From NCBI RefSeq assembly GCF_937912035.1, contig NZ_CALDPF010000050.1:1-64000 (forward strand): DNA of 64,000 nt, read 5' to 3'. Source of the stretch: an uncultured Bacteroides sp. (lineage in GTDB: Bacteria; Bacteroidota; Bacteroidia; Bacteroidales; Bacteroidaceae). Every line of letters begins with the position of its first letter. Position 1 is the stretch's first letter. The position numbers were made by a program, and so were the translations under genes. Positions 1-9,125 of the stretch are shown here, piece by piece. Below the pieces are notes generated by a model. The model searched no databases and had not been told where the DNA came from. It saw nothing but the letters and a program-made list of their open reading frames with translations.

Positions 1-2
1 TT

Positions 3-434
3 TATGAAGCAGAACATGCTTTCCTGAATGATTTTGATGATTTGGCCAAACGTAAGCGAAGTGTTACTTTCATGCCATTTGAATCGGCTTCAGGAAGTAT
101 GACTGTAACAAATTTGGGTGGTCACAAAGATAACTATGCTTTATGGGATAAGGTTTACAGTGAAAATGGAGGGAAATATAAGATGACACTTTATTATGTC
201 CCTTCAGAGAAAGGTCGTGGAGGAATACGTGAACCTTCTGTTAGCGACAGGTGTATTGAAGTAAGTGTAAATGGGGATATGTTCGTTATTAAGCAGCTTG
301 AATCGAATCGTTCAACAGGTGTGAATAAGGTTGAGGTTTGGGTTGAGTTACATAAGGGATATAATAATATAAAAATAGGAAGTCGTTTTACATTTACTCC
401 TGATATTGACTGCTTTACCCTTTATCACGCATGA
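3..434 (+). CDS. C-terminal part of a secreted protein with CBM35/CBM6-like domain (5' end outside window)
   Basis: The reading frame is open from the first bases of the window (frame starting at base 3) to the TGA at 432-434, so this is the 3' end of a longer gene. The 143 visible residues begin YEAEHAFLNDF and show the pattern of a beta-sandwich carbohydrate-binding module of the CBM35/CBM6 type: an opening YEAE, a central stretch with GGKYKMTLYY, a VSVNG strand, and the closing strand with PDIDCFTLYH. Such modules sit at the C-terminus of several Bacteroides glycoside hydrolases, including GH27 alpha-galactosidases. That identity is inference because no catalytic part is visible. It precedes the GH106 gene by 49 bp on the same strand, so it is probably the preceding gene of one operon. 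Confidence 0.6.
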   Translation, partial: YEAEHAFLNDFDDLAKRKRSVTFMPFESASGSMTVTNLGGHKDNYALWDKVYSENGGKYKMTLYYVPSEKGRGGIREPSVSDRCIEVSVNGDMFVIKQLESNRSTGVNKVEVWVELHKGYNNIKIGSRFTFTPDIDCFTLYHA

Positions 435-483
435 AGTTTAGCTATTATGAAACAGTAAAACATGTAATTAAAATATAAAGAAT

Positions 484-3381
484 ATGAAGAAAATGTTATT
501 AATATTTTTTTTGATATGCTTTCCTGTGTTATCAGAAGGACAGATATCAGAAGATGTATTTAGAAATCCTTCCAGAGAATATGGTCCTATGACGTGGTGG
601 CATTGGATTAATGGAAATGTGACAAAAGAAGGCATTCGTAAAGATTTAATTGCTATGCATAAAAATGGAATGCGTGGTGTGCAGATGTTTAATGTGCATA
701 TTTATCTTCCTAAAGGTCCTTTAAAATACGGTTCAGATCAGTGGATAGATTATGTGAAATATGCAGTTGAAATATGTGATTCATTGGATATGAAATTTGT
801 AGCAATGAATTCTGCCGGGTGGTCTGGCTCTGGTGGACCGTGGATAACTCCTGAACTCTCAATGAAAAAGCTGGTTTTTTCTGAGATTAATATTATCGGG
901 GGAAAGAATATTTACATACAAGTACCTAAGCCGAAAATTCAGGATAATTATTATCAGGATATAGCGGTACTTGCAGTTCCTGCTAAATATGAACCGGAAA
1001 AGATTGTTGATAAAAATAAGAAGATATTGATGGCTACAAATGTAACATTGGAGGGGAGTAAAATGTCACCTATCTGTAGCGCTATTCCACGTAGTCAGAT
1101 TATAGATTTGACTGATAAATTTGATGAAAATCAAAAGCTGAAATGGAATGCTCCTGTAGGGGAATGGACTATAATTAGATTTGGTTATACATCAGCAGGT
1201 AGAAAATCACATCCTAATGCATGGGGGGGAGAAGGTTATGAATGTGATAAACTTGATGCTGATGTTGTGGCTTTTCAATTTGACCAAAGTTTAGGGAAAT
1301 TACTGAAAGCAACAAAAAAATATTTAGGTAATACATTTGAAGGCATATTGTTTGACAGTTATGAGGCAGGTCAACAGAATTGGACTTCAAAGTTTCCTGA
1401 TAAATTTAAAGAATTAAATGGTTATGATATATTATCATGGCTTCCTTTATACACAGGTAGGTATATTGAAAATGTTGATAAAAGTGAAAGGGTATTATAC
1501 GATATAAGACGTACACTTGATATTATGCTGGCTGAAAACTATTATGGTACTATGCAAAAATTAGCTAATGAAAATAAACTTATTGTTTATGCTGAGGGAC
1601 AAGGAGGACCAATAAGTCCACAAAGTGTAATTGACTATATTGATATACCAATGAATGAATTTTGGACTCCTGATACAAGACCTAGGATGACGCGCATTAA
1701 ATTGACAGCGTCATTAGGTAATGTACAGAACAAACAGATTATAGCAGCTGAGGCATATACTTCCACACCTGATAATGGTAAATGGCAAAATACTCCATGG
1801 AGAATGAAAAAAGGTGGAGATTTGGCTTTTGCTAGTGGAGTTAACCGTTATTGTTTTCATACTTATGTACATCAACCTTTCGATCATGTAGTTCCAGGAT
1901 TTACCATGGGGCGATATGGAACGATTTTTAGTCGTCATCTTACTTGGTGGAATTATGCTAAGGATTGGTTCTCTTATATTACACGTTCGCAATATTTGCT
2001 TCAGCAAGGTAAGACTTTGGCTGATGTAGGCTTTTTATTTCATAATGATATACGTTATAGTTTTTCTAGTGATATGGTTGCATTACCTTCTGGTTATGAT
2101 TATCAAATTATATATCCCGAAAGTCTTCATGGGGCAAAAGTAATAAATGGTGATATAGTTTTACCTTGCGGTATGCAGTTTAAGGTTTTGGTTTTAGCCG
2201 AAAATTCTAAGATGGATCTAGAAACTCTTAAACTTCTTTCAGATTTAGTCAAGAAAGGTGCAACTATATCAGGATGTCCACCAGTTGGAATTCCGTCAGA
2301 ATATAATTGGAGTATAAAAAAACAATCAGAATTTGATATGCTGATTAATAAAATGTGGGGTGGGCTTAATGGAAAAACAAAATATAGAAAAGAGTACGGA
2401 AATGGTGTGATTTATCAGAAAACAAAAGCCTCTGAGCTGATAAAATTGATGAATATTGAGCCTGATGTATATTATGGTAATGTAGATCTAAAAGATGTGA
2501 TGTATCATATCCATAGAGTTTCTGATACTGAAGATATTTATTTTTTGACAAATCAGACAGAGAAAAAAATTCGGTTAGATATTTTATTTCGTATAAATAA
2601 ACGTCTCCCGGAAATATGGGATCCTATTACGGGAGTGGTTTATGAGCCTTCTGTTAATTTTATAGATGGAGATAAAGTATCTATTCCATATGAGTTTGCG
2701 CCATATGGCTCGGCATTTTTTGTTTTCCGTGATAAATCCCAAGATAAAATAGAGTCTAAGAAACAGAATTATAGAAATCCACAATTATTATTGAAGTCTG
2801 TTATAGACTGTGGATGGGAGATTGATTTTATAGATAAAAGGCAGGGTATTACGACCCCAATAGTAACAAATAATTTATTTTTATGGAATGAAAGTAATGA
2901 TAAAAGGATTAAATACTATTCTGGTACAGGAGTATATAAGAATGTATTTAAAATAGATGATGATATATTGAAAAAATCTGCAAGAATAAAACTTGATTTA
3001 GGGCCTGAGTTGTATAATATAGCAGAAGTAGTTATTAATGATAAATCACTTGGAACAGTATGGACAAAACCTTATGTGGTAGATATTACAGATGTAATAC
3101 GATCTGGAAATAATAAAATTGAAATTCGTGTAGCAAATACTTGGATTAATCGTATTATTGGTGATGAAGCTATACCTGATAATGTTGAATATGATACTAA
3201 AGGTGATATTTTTAAAAAAAATAGAGCAATAAAATTACCAGATTGGATATATGGATCAGATCAAATGCCTAAGAACCGTAAAAGGATAACGTATAGTACA
3301 TGGAAACATTATGAAGCTGATTCGCCATTAGTTCCGTCGGGTTTACCAGGACCAGTAACTGTGAATTTCTATTCAAAATAA
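484..3381 (+). CDS. GH106 family glycoside hydrolase (alpha-L-rhamnosidase type), secreted
   Basis: The 965-residue protein has a signal peptide (MKKMLLIFFLICFPVLSEG). Near the N-terminus it has the GH106 signature pattern: PMTWWHWINGNVTKEGI, then DLIAMHKNGMRGVQMF, an (alpha/beta)8-barrel start. Later acidic motifs include FDSYEAG (Glu294), YAEGQGG (Glu371) and AAEAYTS (Glu423), which contain candidate catalytic acids; I cannot assign the exact pair. The C-terminal part looks like beta-sandwich domains, ending with a galactose-binding-like fold (LGTVWTKPYVVDITDVI). Length fits GH106. Characterised GH106 members remove alpha-L-rhamnose from pectic or other glycans by inversion with calcium help. 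It is second in a + strand operon followed by an esterase and a 655-residue unknown, which suggests trimming of a rhamnose-containing acylated glycan. Substrate is inferred, not shown. Confidence 0.85.
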   Translation: MKKMLLIFFLICFPVLSEGQISEDVFRNPSREYGPMTWWHWINGNVTKEGIRKDLIAMHKNGMRGVQMFNVHIYLPKGPLKYGSDQWIDYVKYAVEICDSLDMKFVAMNSAGWSGSGGPWITPELSMKKLVFSEINIIGGKNIYIQVPKPKIQDNYYQDIAVLAVPAKYEPEKIVDKNKKILMATNVTLEGSKMSPICSAIPRSQIIDLTDKFDENQKLKWNAPVGEWTIIRFGYTSAGRKSHPNAWGGEGYECDKLDADVVAFQFDQSLGKLLKATKKYLGNTFEGILFDSYEAGQQNWTSKFPDKFKELNGYDILSWLPLYTGRYIENVDKSERVLYDIRRTLDIMLAENYYGTMQKLANENKLIVYAEGQGGPISPQSVIDYIDIPMNEFWTPDTRPRMTRIKLTASLGNVQNKQIIAAEAYTSTPDNGKWQNTPWRMKKGGDLAFASGVNRYCFHTYVHQPFDHVVPGFTMGRYGTIFSRHLTWWNYAKDWFSYITRSQYLLQQGKTLADVGFLFHNDIRYSFSSDMVALPSGYDYQIIYPESLHGAKVINGDIVLPCGMQFKVLVLAENSKMDLETLKLLSDLVKKGATISGCPPVGIPSEYNWSIKKQSEFDMLINKMWGGLNGKTKYRKEYGNGVIYQKTKASELIKLMNIEPDVYYGNVDLKDVMYHIHRVSDTEDIYFLTNQTEKKIRLDILFRINKRLPEIWDPITGVVYEPSVNFIDGDKVSIPYEFAPYGSAFFVFRDKSQDKIESKKQNYRNPQLLLKSVIDCGWEIDFIDKRQGITTPIVTNNLFLWNESNDKRIKYYSGTGVYKNVFKIDDDILKKSARIKLDLGPELYNIAEVVINDKSLGTVWTKPYVVDITDVIRSGNNKIEIRVANTWINRIIGDEAIPDNVEYDTKGDIFKKNRAIKLPDWIYGSDQMPKNRKRITYSTWKHYEADSPLVPSGLPGPVTVNFYSK

Positions 3382-3436
3382 ATTAAAAAGTTATTAGGAT
3401 TTGGTGTTTTTTATCTAACTATTTTGATATATTAAA

Positions 3437-4318
3437 ATGAAAAGATTTTTATTTCTAATATTTTTGATGTTTTCATTATTTGTACGTGCAAATAATTTCT
3501 TAATGAAGCAGTATTTTGACAAGTATTCTTTAAAGTATACTTGTTATGAAAGGTATCAACTAAAACAATATGAAGGAACTGATGTACATCATTTGATTGC
3601 ATTACCAGATAATTATTCTGAACAAAAAAAAATGCCGGTTTTATTTGAATTGACAGGTAATAAGTGGACATATGGTAATGGAACTGTAGAAGAAGCACAT
3701 TTTGCCCTTTCATTATGCCTTAAAAGGGATTTTATTGTAGTTGTAGTTCCGTATATATCTACTTCAGGAAAAGAAAATCAAGTATTGTGGTGGGGTGATG
3801 AGAAGCTTACTGTCTCTTATTTGAAAGATTTGATAAAATCTATTTCAAGTTCATATAATGTAGATATGGATAATCTCTTTTTATGTGGATTCTCCAGAGG
3901 GGCTATAGGAGTCAGTTATATTGGTTTATATGACGATGAGATAGCTTCATATTGGAAAGGGTTTATTTCTCATGACCATTTTGATGGATTTAGAGAATGG
4001 AAAAATACAACTTGGGGAACTCCTTATGAGAAATATCGAGCATCTGCTATAAAAAGGCTTTCTCGAGTTCATGGAAGAGAATGGTATGTTTCGTATAATG
4101 GAATTGATAAACAATCTTATCAGGATAGTCTGAAATCAATGGGGGTTGAAAATAAAGGTCAATTCAGTTACCAACCAATAAATGTGACTTTTAGATTTCC
4201 TCATATACCAAATTCATATTTTAAAAGTGCCCATACTGATTTGTGGCCTGCATTCGATTTGCCAGAAAGTCGGAATGTAAGAAATTGGTTGAATAAAATG
4301 TTAGATTCAGGCATATAG
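3437..4318 (+). CDS. Secreted alpha/beta-hydrolase, probable carbohydrate esterase
   Basis: This 293-residue protein has an N-terminal signal sequence (MKRFLFLIFLMFSLFVRA). It shows an alpha/beta-hydrolase core with the nucleophile elbow GFSRGA, Ser153 being the predicted catalytic serine. An upstream strand reads MPVLFELTGNKW. A His-containing segment near the C-terminus (SAHTDLWP) may hold the third triad residue. The pattern resembles PHB-depolymerase/feruloyl-esterase-like hydrolases found in PULs, where they remove acetyl or aryl esters from sugars. It lies 55 bp after the GH106 gene and 70 bp before the annotated start of the next, so it is probably cotranscribed. Exact substrate is unknown. 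Confidence 0.7.
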   Translation: MKRFLFLIFLMFSLFVRANNFLMKQYFDKYSLKYTCYERYQLKQYEGTDVHHLIALPDNYSEQKKMPVLFELTGNKWTYGNGTVEEAHFALSLCLKRDFIVVVVPYISTSGKENQVLWWGDEKLTVSYLKDLIKSISSSYNVDMDNLFLCGFSRGAIGVSYIGLYDDEIASYWKGFISHDHFDGFREWKNTTWGTPYEKYRASAIKRLSRVHGREWYVSYNGIDKQSYQDSLKSMGVENKGQFSYQPINVTFRFPHIPNSYFKSAHTDLWPAFDLPESRNVRNWLNKMLDSGI

Positions 4319-4388
4319 ATGTTTTTATTTCTAAAAAGATGATATTATTTATAATTTAATTTATTTTGTGTATGTTTTTTATATCAAA

Positions 4389-6335
4389 ATGAGACTTTAT
4401 ATTGTTTTTTTATTTTGCCTGTTTTTTATAATTGACATTAATTCTAAAGTAACATATAATTTCCCGGATAAGGTAGTCAGTAATTGTTATGAACAAGATG
4501 TTCAAAAATGTTATTCACTAATTGAAAATCAGGCTCATTATTTATTAACACTGGTTAAACCATGGAATGGTAATATTAACTATAAGCTTATAACACAGTC
4601 ACAAGGAGTGGAAGAACATATTACCCGTCCAAATACCGGAGCTGTTGCTATATTTTCATTTCTATATCGTTTTGGTGATTATGATGAAAATATTGTAGGC
4701 ATATCTCGTAATGAACTTCTGAATACTGTAATTGTCCCTATGATGCGCTATTTGATTAGTGTACATAAAACAGGTAATTTGACATTTGATAATGGCAAAC
4801 AATGGGGTATGAGTTGGCAGTCGGCTCATTGGACACATCAATTGGCACAGGGAGCAGCTACTATCTGGAATGATTTGCCTTATGATATACGTTTAGGTAT
4901 TAAAAAGTTGGTTTCTGTTGAAGCTAACAGAATTGCTGAATTGGATCCACCATATTCGTTAAAAAATGATAGTAAATCAGAAGAAAATGCTTGGAATGCA
5001 GGTGCACTTTCATCTGCAATATTATTAATGCCTGATAACCCTAATGTCGTTTTGTGGGATAAATCATTACAGCGGTGGTTAGTATCTTCTTATGTATGTC
5101 CTAATGATAGTTTTTCAACAGCTATAATAGATGGTGTCCGTATGAAGGATATTTATGAAGGTGCAAATATATATAATGATTATACTCTAGAAAATCATGG
5201 GATAGTACATCCTGATTATATGACTGCATGTACATTAAAAGGTGAGATAATGATTGATTACCTTGCTTCAGGACGTGTACCAACTGATGCTTGTATGTTT
5301 AATGTTGATAAAATTTATGAACAATTGAAACTGATGTTACTGCCTTCAGGTGGTTTTTTATATCCTACAGGTCAGGATTGGGCAATAAACCGTCACAGTG
5401 ATTGGGCAAATATTCATGCCTTTTGTCTTTATTATTATAAAGATCCTGTGGCTTTATATTGGTTAAGGGTTACTTTGGATGTTATTGAGAAGATGCAGTC
5501 AAGACATATTGATAAACGTATATATGGTGAGAATGAGAATTTTTTCCCTTCTTCTCAAACATTATCTGGATTAGGTCTTGTTGATTGTTGGAAGATGCTA
5601 ATGTTGGCATCTCCATTAAAAGAGTTAGAACCAGATAATAATGTCTCACGTATGTACCCAAATGGAAAGTTTTATATCCGACGTTTAAAAAATTCAGTCC
5701 ATAGTATAGCTTGGGGAAAAAGAATACAAATTCAGTCAATGTCATGGAGTAAGGATCCTATAATGGCTCCTGACTGGAAGAATTGTATTGGTAATGTACG
5801 ATTGCAAGGTGATAAAAAGAGCTTACCGGTTGAGTTAAGGTCAATATATATAGATACATTATCTAACAGCATTAAATTTAAAATTGAAGTTTTACATGGA
5901 AAATCAATACTTTCAAATCTAAATGTATCCTCTAATGATAATGGAGAATTGATAATTTCTGAAAAATTACAGGCTTTGGCAGATGTAAAAACAGAAGAAA
6001 TTTCAACATTATCTTTCGGAATCCTGAATCATCCGCATTGGATTGAAGAGAAAGGATATAGAACAGTTAAAAATAATAATAAAGAATTTAGATTTTCTTC
6101 TTTGTCAGGTAATGATGAATTATTGTCAGGAACTCAAATTACAATAGACGATAGAATGTCAATAAGTACTTTAAAACCAGTTAACGGAATTTATATTTGC
6201 GCTAAAGAATGGTTTCGCTCAAAAGTTTTTGATTATCTTATTTTAAATAGGATTAAGGGCTCTTATAGTTGGAAAAAAGGAGATGTAATAAGTGAAAATA
6301 CTGTAAAATTGAAGTACGCAGAGGATGTAAATTAA
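4389..6335 (+). CDS. Secreted protein of unrecognised family, possibly an (alpha/alpha)-toroid carbohydrate-active enzyme
   Basis: I place the start at the ATG at 4389, because MRLYIVFLFCLFFIIDINS is a good signal peptide; an earlier in-frame ATG at 4368 would add seven residues. The mature protein of about 630 residues is helix-rich in its first 400 residues and then beta-rich. It has several motifs typical of six-hairpin or toroid enzymes: EENAWNAG, ENHGIVHPDYM, PSGGFLYPTGQDW. The ENHG and NxxNH-like polar clusters are the best candidates for active-site residues. This two-part layout (helical toroid plus beta-sandwich) occurs in several polysaccharide lyase and unsaturated-glucuronidase-like families, but I cannot place the protein in a named family. 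It is the last gene of the operon and is followed by a clear terminator. Confidence 0.55.
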   Translation: MRLYIVFLFCLFFIIDINSKVTYNFPDKVVSNCYEQDVQKCYSLIENQAHYLLTLVKPWNGNINYKLITQSQGVEEHITRPNTGAVAIFSFLYRFGDYDENIVGISRNELLNTVIVPMMRYLISVHKTGNLTFDNGKQWGMSWQSAHWTHQLAQGAATIWNDLPYDIRLGIKKLVSVEANRIAELDPPYSLKNDSKSEENAWNAGALSSAILLMPDNPNVVLWDKSLQRWLVSSYVCPNDSFSTAIIDGVRMKDIYEGANIYNDYTLENHGIVHPDYMTACTLKGEIMIDYLASGRVPTDACMFNVDKIYEQLKLMLLPSGGFLYPTGQDWAINRHSDWANIHAFCLYYYKDPVALYWLRVTLDVIEKMQSRHIDKRIYGENENFFPSSQTLSGLGLVDCWKMLMLASPLKELEPDNNVSRMYPNGKFYIRRLKNSVHSIAWGKRIQIQSMSWSKDPIMAPDWKNCIGNVRLQGDKKSLPVELRSIYIDTLSNSIKFKIEVLHGKSILSNLNVSSNDNGELIISEKLQALADVKTEEISTLSFGILNHPHWIEEKGYRTVKNNNKEFRFSSLSGNDELLSGTQITIDDRMSISTLKPVNGIYICAKEWFRSKVFDYLILNRIKGSYSWKKGDVISENTVKLKYAEDVN

Positions 6336-6371
6336 CGTGAGTTCGAAATAAAATAAAAAAATAGACAGTTG

Positions 6372-6412
6372 ACCGTCATTGACAATATTCACGTCAATGG
6401 CGGGCTTCTTTT
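6372..6412 (+). terminator. Rho-independent terminator of the GH106 operon
   Basis: An 11-bp stem with one mismatch (arms at 6372-6382 and 6392-6402, 9-nt loop) is followed by a T-rich stretch (CTTCTTTTC). It lies 37 bp after the stop codon of the 655-residue-class gene and just before the IS66 end. Confidence 0.75.
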
Positions 6413-6421
6413 CAAAAAAGC

Positions 6422-6449
6422 GTAAACATTCGATAAAGTACACATTGTA
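6422..6449. repeat. IS66 terminal inverted repeat (tnpC end)
   Basis: This 28-bp repeat pairs with 8949-8976 in inverted orientation with 25 of 28 matches. It begins with GTAA, typical of IS66 ends. Confidence 0.85.
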
Positions 6450-6512
6450 TTTCTCATAAAATAGAAAACTCGATATCAACTTTAATCAAAAGCTAATATC
6501 GAGTTCTATTCT

Positions 6513-8135
6513 TCAACATAAATATTTAAACTCCAATTGGATTTGTATTGGATTTCTCCAACTTCCAAACATCCGGAAGAAGTTCACGAACATTTTCCCA
6601 GACCCTTTTTCCAGATAATATGGAAGTCTGGTTATTACATCATTCAGCCATTCCCTTTGGTTAACTTCCTGTGTCTTACATGTAGCTAATAGTGAGCATA
6701 TAATTGCTGTATATTCGGCTGACTCATGGTTAACACAAAAGAGAAAGTTCTTATTGGACAGAGTCAGTGGCCTTAGTGCATTCTCCGCCAAATTATTATC
6801 AATTTTCAGATTTCCTTCTTTCAGATAATTTTTCATTCTTGGCCAAAGAGGATAAGTATAGGTAATAGCCTGTTCCATACGACTTCTTGGTGATACTTTA
6901 CCGTAAGTCTGTTCCATCCATTTTTCAAAGGAGTCAAGTTTTGGTGCGGCTAAACGCTGACAGAGTTCACATTTTTCATCGGCATTTAGTTTCTAAGTAT
7001 CTGCAACCTGTTCAATATGATATAATTCCTGTATTTGTTTAAGGGTATATTCAACAAGTAATTTATTTTCATCCAGTGCCAACTCCATATGTCGCCTGAT
7101 ATGGGCAAGGCAAGCAATAAGGCACACGTCTTTATTACCCACAAACGTATTGTAGGCACTGTATCCGTCACTTTGAAGATATCCTTTGAAGTTCTTTAAT
7201 AAATTTTTGATTGTCTGTCCAGATCGTGAACCGTCATCATAATTGAAGATGACCAGCTTTTCCATAACAGCCCTGACCAACCATAAATATTCCTTATCAG
7301 TTTTTCCTTTCCCTTTATTAATGACCCGTACTGTTGTCTCATCTGCCTGAACATAGCCTCAGCCTGTTATGAACCTTAACAATTCCGTATAAAGAGGTCT
7401 TAACAACTCACATACCGACTTAAACCAACCGCTTAAAGAACTTTCAGGCAATCGTACACCCATATGCCTGTATTCCTTTAACTAACGATAAAACGGTACA
7501 TGATATTCATATTTCTGTAGAAGTATTTCAGCCAGCATGGAAGGTCCTGCCAGACATTTGTATATAGGAGAAGGTGGAAGAGGTGCTATTATAACACCAC
7601 TTTCACCTTCATTGGGAAAACTTAAATTATTTTGAGTCCGTATTTGGAACGTACAATTTCTTTAACATATAACTTTCCAGGTTCAAATTCAAGCGTACGT
7701 GTGCGTTCTTCACCTATACGACGATAACTATTCAGATTCACATTATCAGGTTCGACAATAACTTCTACAACAGGTAGACCATCTAACAGTTCCCTATTAC
7801 GACGGGATTCCTTTTTCTTTCCGTCAGGTTTGCATATCCTGACAACTGAATCAGTCTCTGTAAGATCAGTTTCTTCCGGCCTTGGATTAGGTAAGGTATC
7901 AAACAGGAAAAGCAGGTTGAATCAAAGGTCGCGAGTTTTTCGTTCTTTCTGCCGAAAAGCTGTCTGTTTGACCAGGCTACTTGAGACAGGAGTTCTTGCA
8001 CTTTTTGTTGCAGATCTCTCGTCTGTTCCATAAGTTGCTGATTTGATTCGACAAGGGTACGATTAGTCTCCAGAATCCCTTTATCTGCTCCTGTTACCAC
8101 TTGATTATTAATTCCAACGTATCTGCTTGAATCAT
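6513..8135 (-). pseudogene. tnpC: IS66 transposase tnpC, broken
   Basis: The N-terminal region (start ATG at 8135; MIQADTLELI) is frameshifted about 13 codons in and continues in another frame with the coiled, Gln-rich segment and SNRQLFGRKNEK. The DDE core is readable in pieces. GYVQADETTVRV holds the first Asp but is preceded by an in-frame stop at 7359-7361. GYLQSDGYSAYN and CLAHIRRHME are intact in a following segment, which ends in a stop near 6993. The C-terminal part with NNLAENALRPLTLSNKNFLF is a separate fragment (6513-6917). At least three lesions make the transposase inactive. Confidence 0.88.
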
Positions 8136-8209
8136 TCTTTTCGTTTCTTATTATGATGTAAAGATACGGTAAACCATGCAGTTACACAAGTTTCTGAGGC
8201 TCTTTTGAA

Positions 8210-8567
8210 TTAATAAAAACCATCTTTTCGACTGGCTTTAAGACGTTTGAGCCGCTCACTCGGATTATCAGTTATACCTTCTACCATCATTACCAGATCG
8301 CACCATTCCATGGAATAGGAACGGCTTTCACTATCATAGGCAGGAAGTCTGAATGTACCTTTTTCAAAGCGTTTAACGTATAATACCATACCTCCAACTT
8401 CTGCATACAGGAGTTTCATGGTTGTTTACAAAGATAAACACATCGCCAAGCCGGACGTAATATCCCATTTTATCATGAACTACTCCACAAAGAGAATTTA
8501 TTCCCTTGCGCATATCTGTCTTGCCGGAACATAGGAAGTATCGCATCGTATCATTCAGACAGAACAT
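8210..8567 (-). pseudogene. tnpB: IS66 accessory protein tnpB, frameshifted
   Basis: The N-terminal part (8567 downward) reads MRYFLCSGKTDMRKGINSLC and VRLGDVFIFVN, the classic TnpB start. The C-terminal part (8419-8210) reads VLYVKRFEKGTFRLP in another frame. The two parts overlap between about 8373 and 8419 and must be joined by a frameshift, so the gene is broken. Confidence 0.85.
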
Positions 8568-8894
8568 GACTACATAATTTACTGATCAGACCATAAATAA
8601 TTTCAGTATTACTCAAACTGTTAAGATGTATCTTTATACCAAATGGAAGCTCTATGGTTACATGCCTGTCACCACATAATGAGGTGGAAATTGTAGGACT
8701 ATGATTAATATTAAGAGGAATAAACGAATCACCAATTGGCTCGATATGTTTGGTATAGGGGTGACTCAAACCGTATTTTTTCTTCCAATAATGAAAACAG
8801 ATACGGAATAAGATTCATTATCACAGAAATCCTTTATTGTTAGTCCACTGGACTGTTGGCGCTTATATAGCGCTAAAAACTCTTCTTTACTCAT
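8551..8894 (-). pseudogene. tnpA: IS66 accessory protein tnpA, frameshifted
   Basis: An ATG at 8894 opens MSKEEFLALYKRQQSSGLT, the typical N-terminus of Bacteroides IS66 TnpA. After about 34 codons the frame is lost by a small deletion around the expected FxYWKKKYG motif. The rest (LSHPYTKHIEP to LISKLCSHV) is readable in another frame down to 8551, where it overlaps the tnpB start as usual. Confidence 0.8.
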
Positions 8895-8948
8895 TGATCG
8901 TTTCATTACTACTTTTTGATCGCAAAGTAATGGAAGAGTTTTTAGAGC

Positions 8949-8976
8949 TACAATGTGTATTTTATCGGATGCTTAC
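8949..8976. repeat. IS66 terminal inverted repeat (tnpA end)
   Basis: This is the partner of the repeat at 6422-6449. It lies 54 bp upstream of the tnpA start codon. Confidence 0.85.
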
Positions 8977-9125
8977 TATTTTCCAAATTTTCAACATTTA
9001 CATAAAAAAATACTGCTATATAGAGAAGCAAATAAAATTTCTTTTGCTAACATAGTTTTAACATTAAAGTGAGTTTCTAATATTAAAAATATATCCTAAG
9101 ACTTATCGGCTATTCTTCTGTAAAA

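Larger units (their letters stand above)
6422..8976 (-). mobile_element. Degenerate IS66-family insertion sequence
   Basis: The element is 2,555 bp, the usual IS66 size. Its ends are 28-bp imperfect inverted repeats: 6422-6449 begins GTAAACATTCGATAAAG, and the complement of 8949-8976 begins GTAAGCATCCGATAAAA, with three mismatches in 28. Inside, on the minus strand, are remnants of tnpA, tnpB and tnpC in the standard order, all broken by frameshifts or stops. The 8 bases flanking each end (6414-6421 and 8977-8984) do not match, so no target duplication remains. The element sits between two convergent operons and disrupts no visible gene. Confidence 0.9.

Noticed and set aside
6414..8984. Target-site duplication flanking the IS66 element
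   Set aside because: The 8-bp flanks AAAAAAGC and TATTTTCC do not match.
8837..9055. A 72-codon plus-strand frame across the IS66 end
   Set aside because: It runs antisense to the tnpA start, crosses the terminal inverted repeat and has no recognisable domain, so it is a chance frame.
8977..9125. Small hairpin (AGCAAA...TTTGCT) after the last sulfatase as PUL terminator
   Set aside because: The stem is only six AT-rich pairs and the T run is about 20 bases away; too weak to call.
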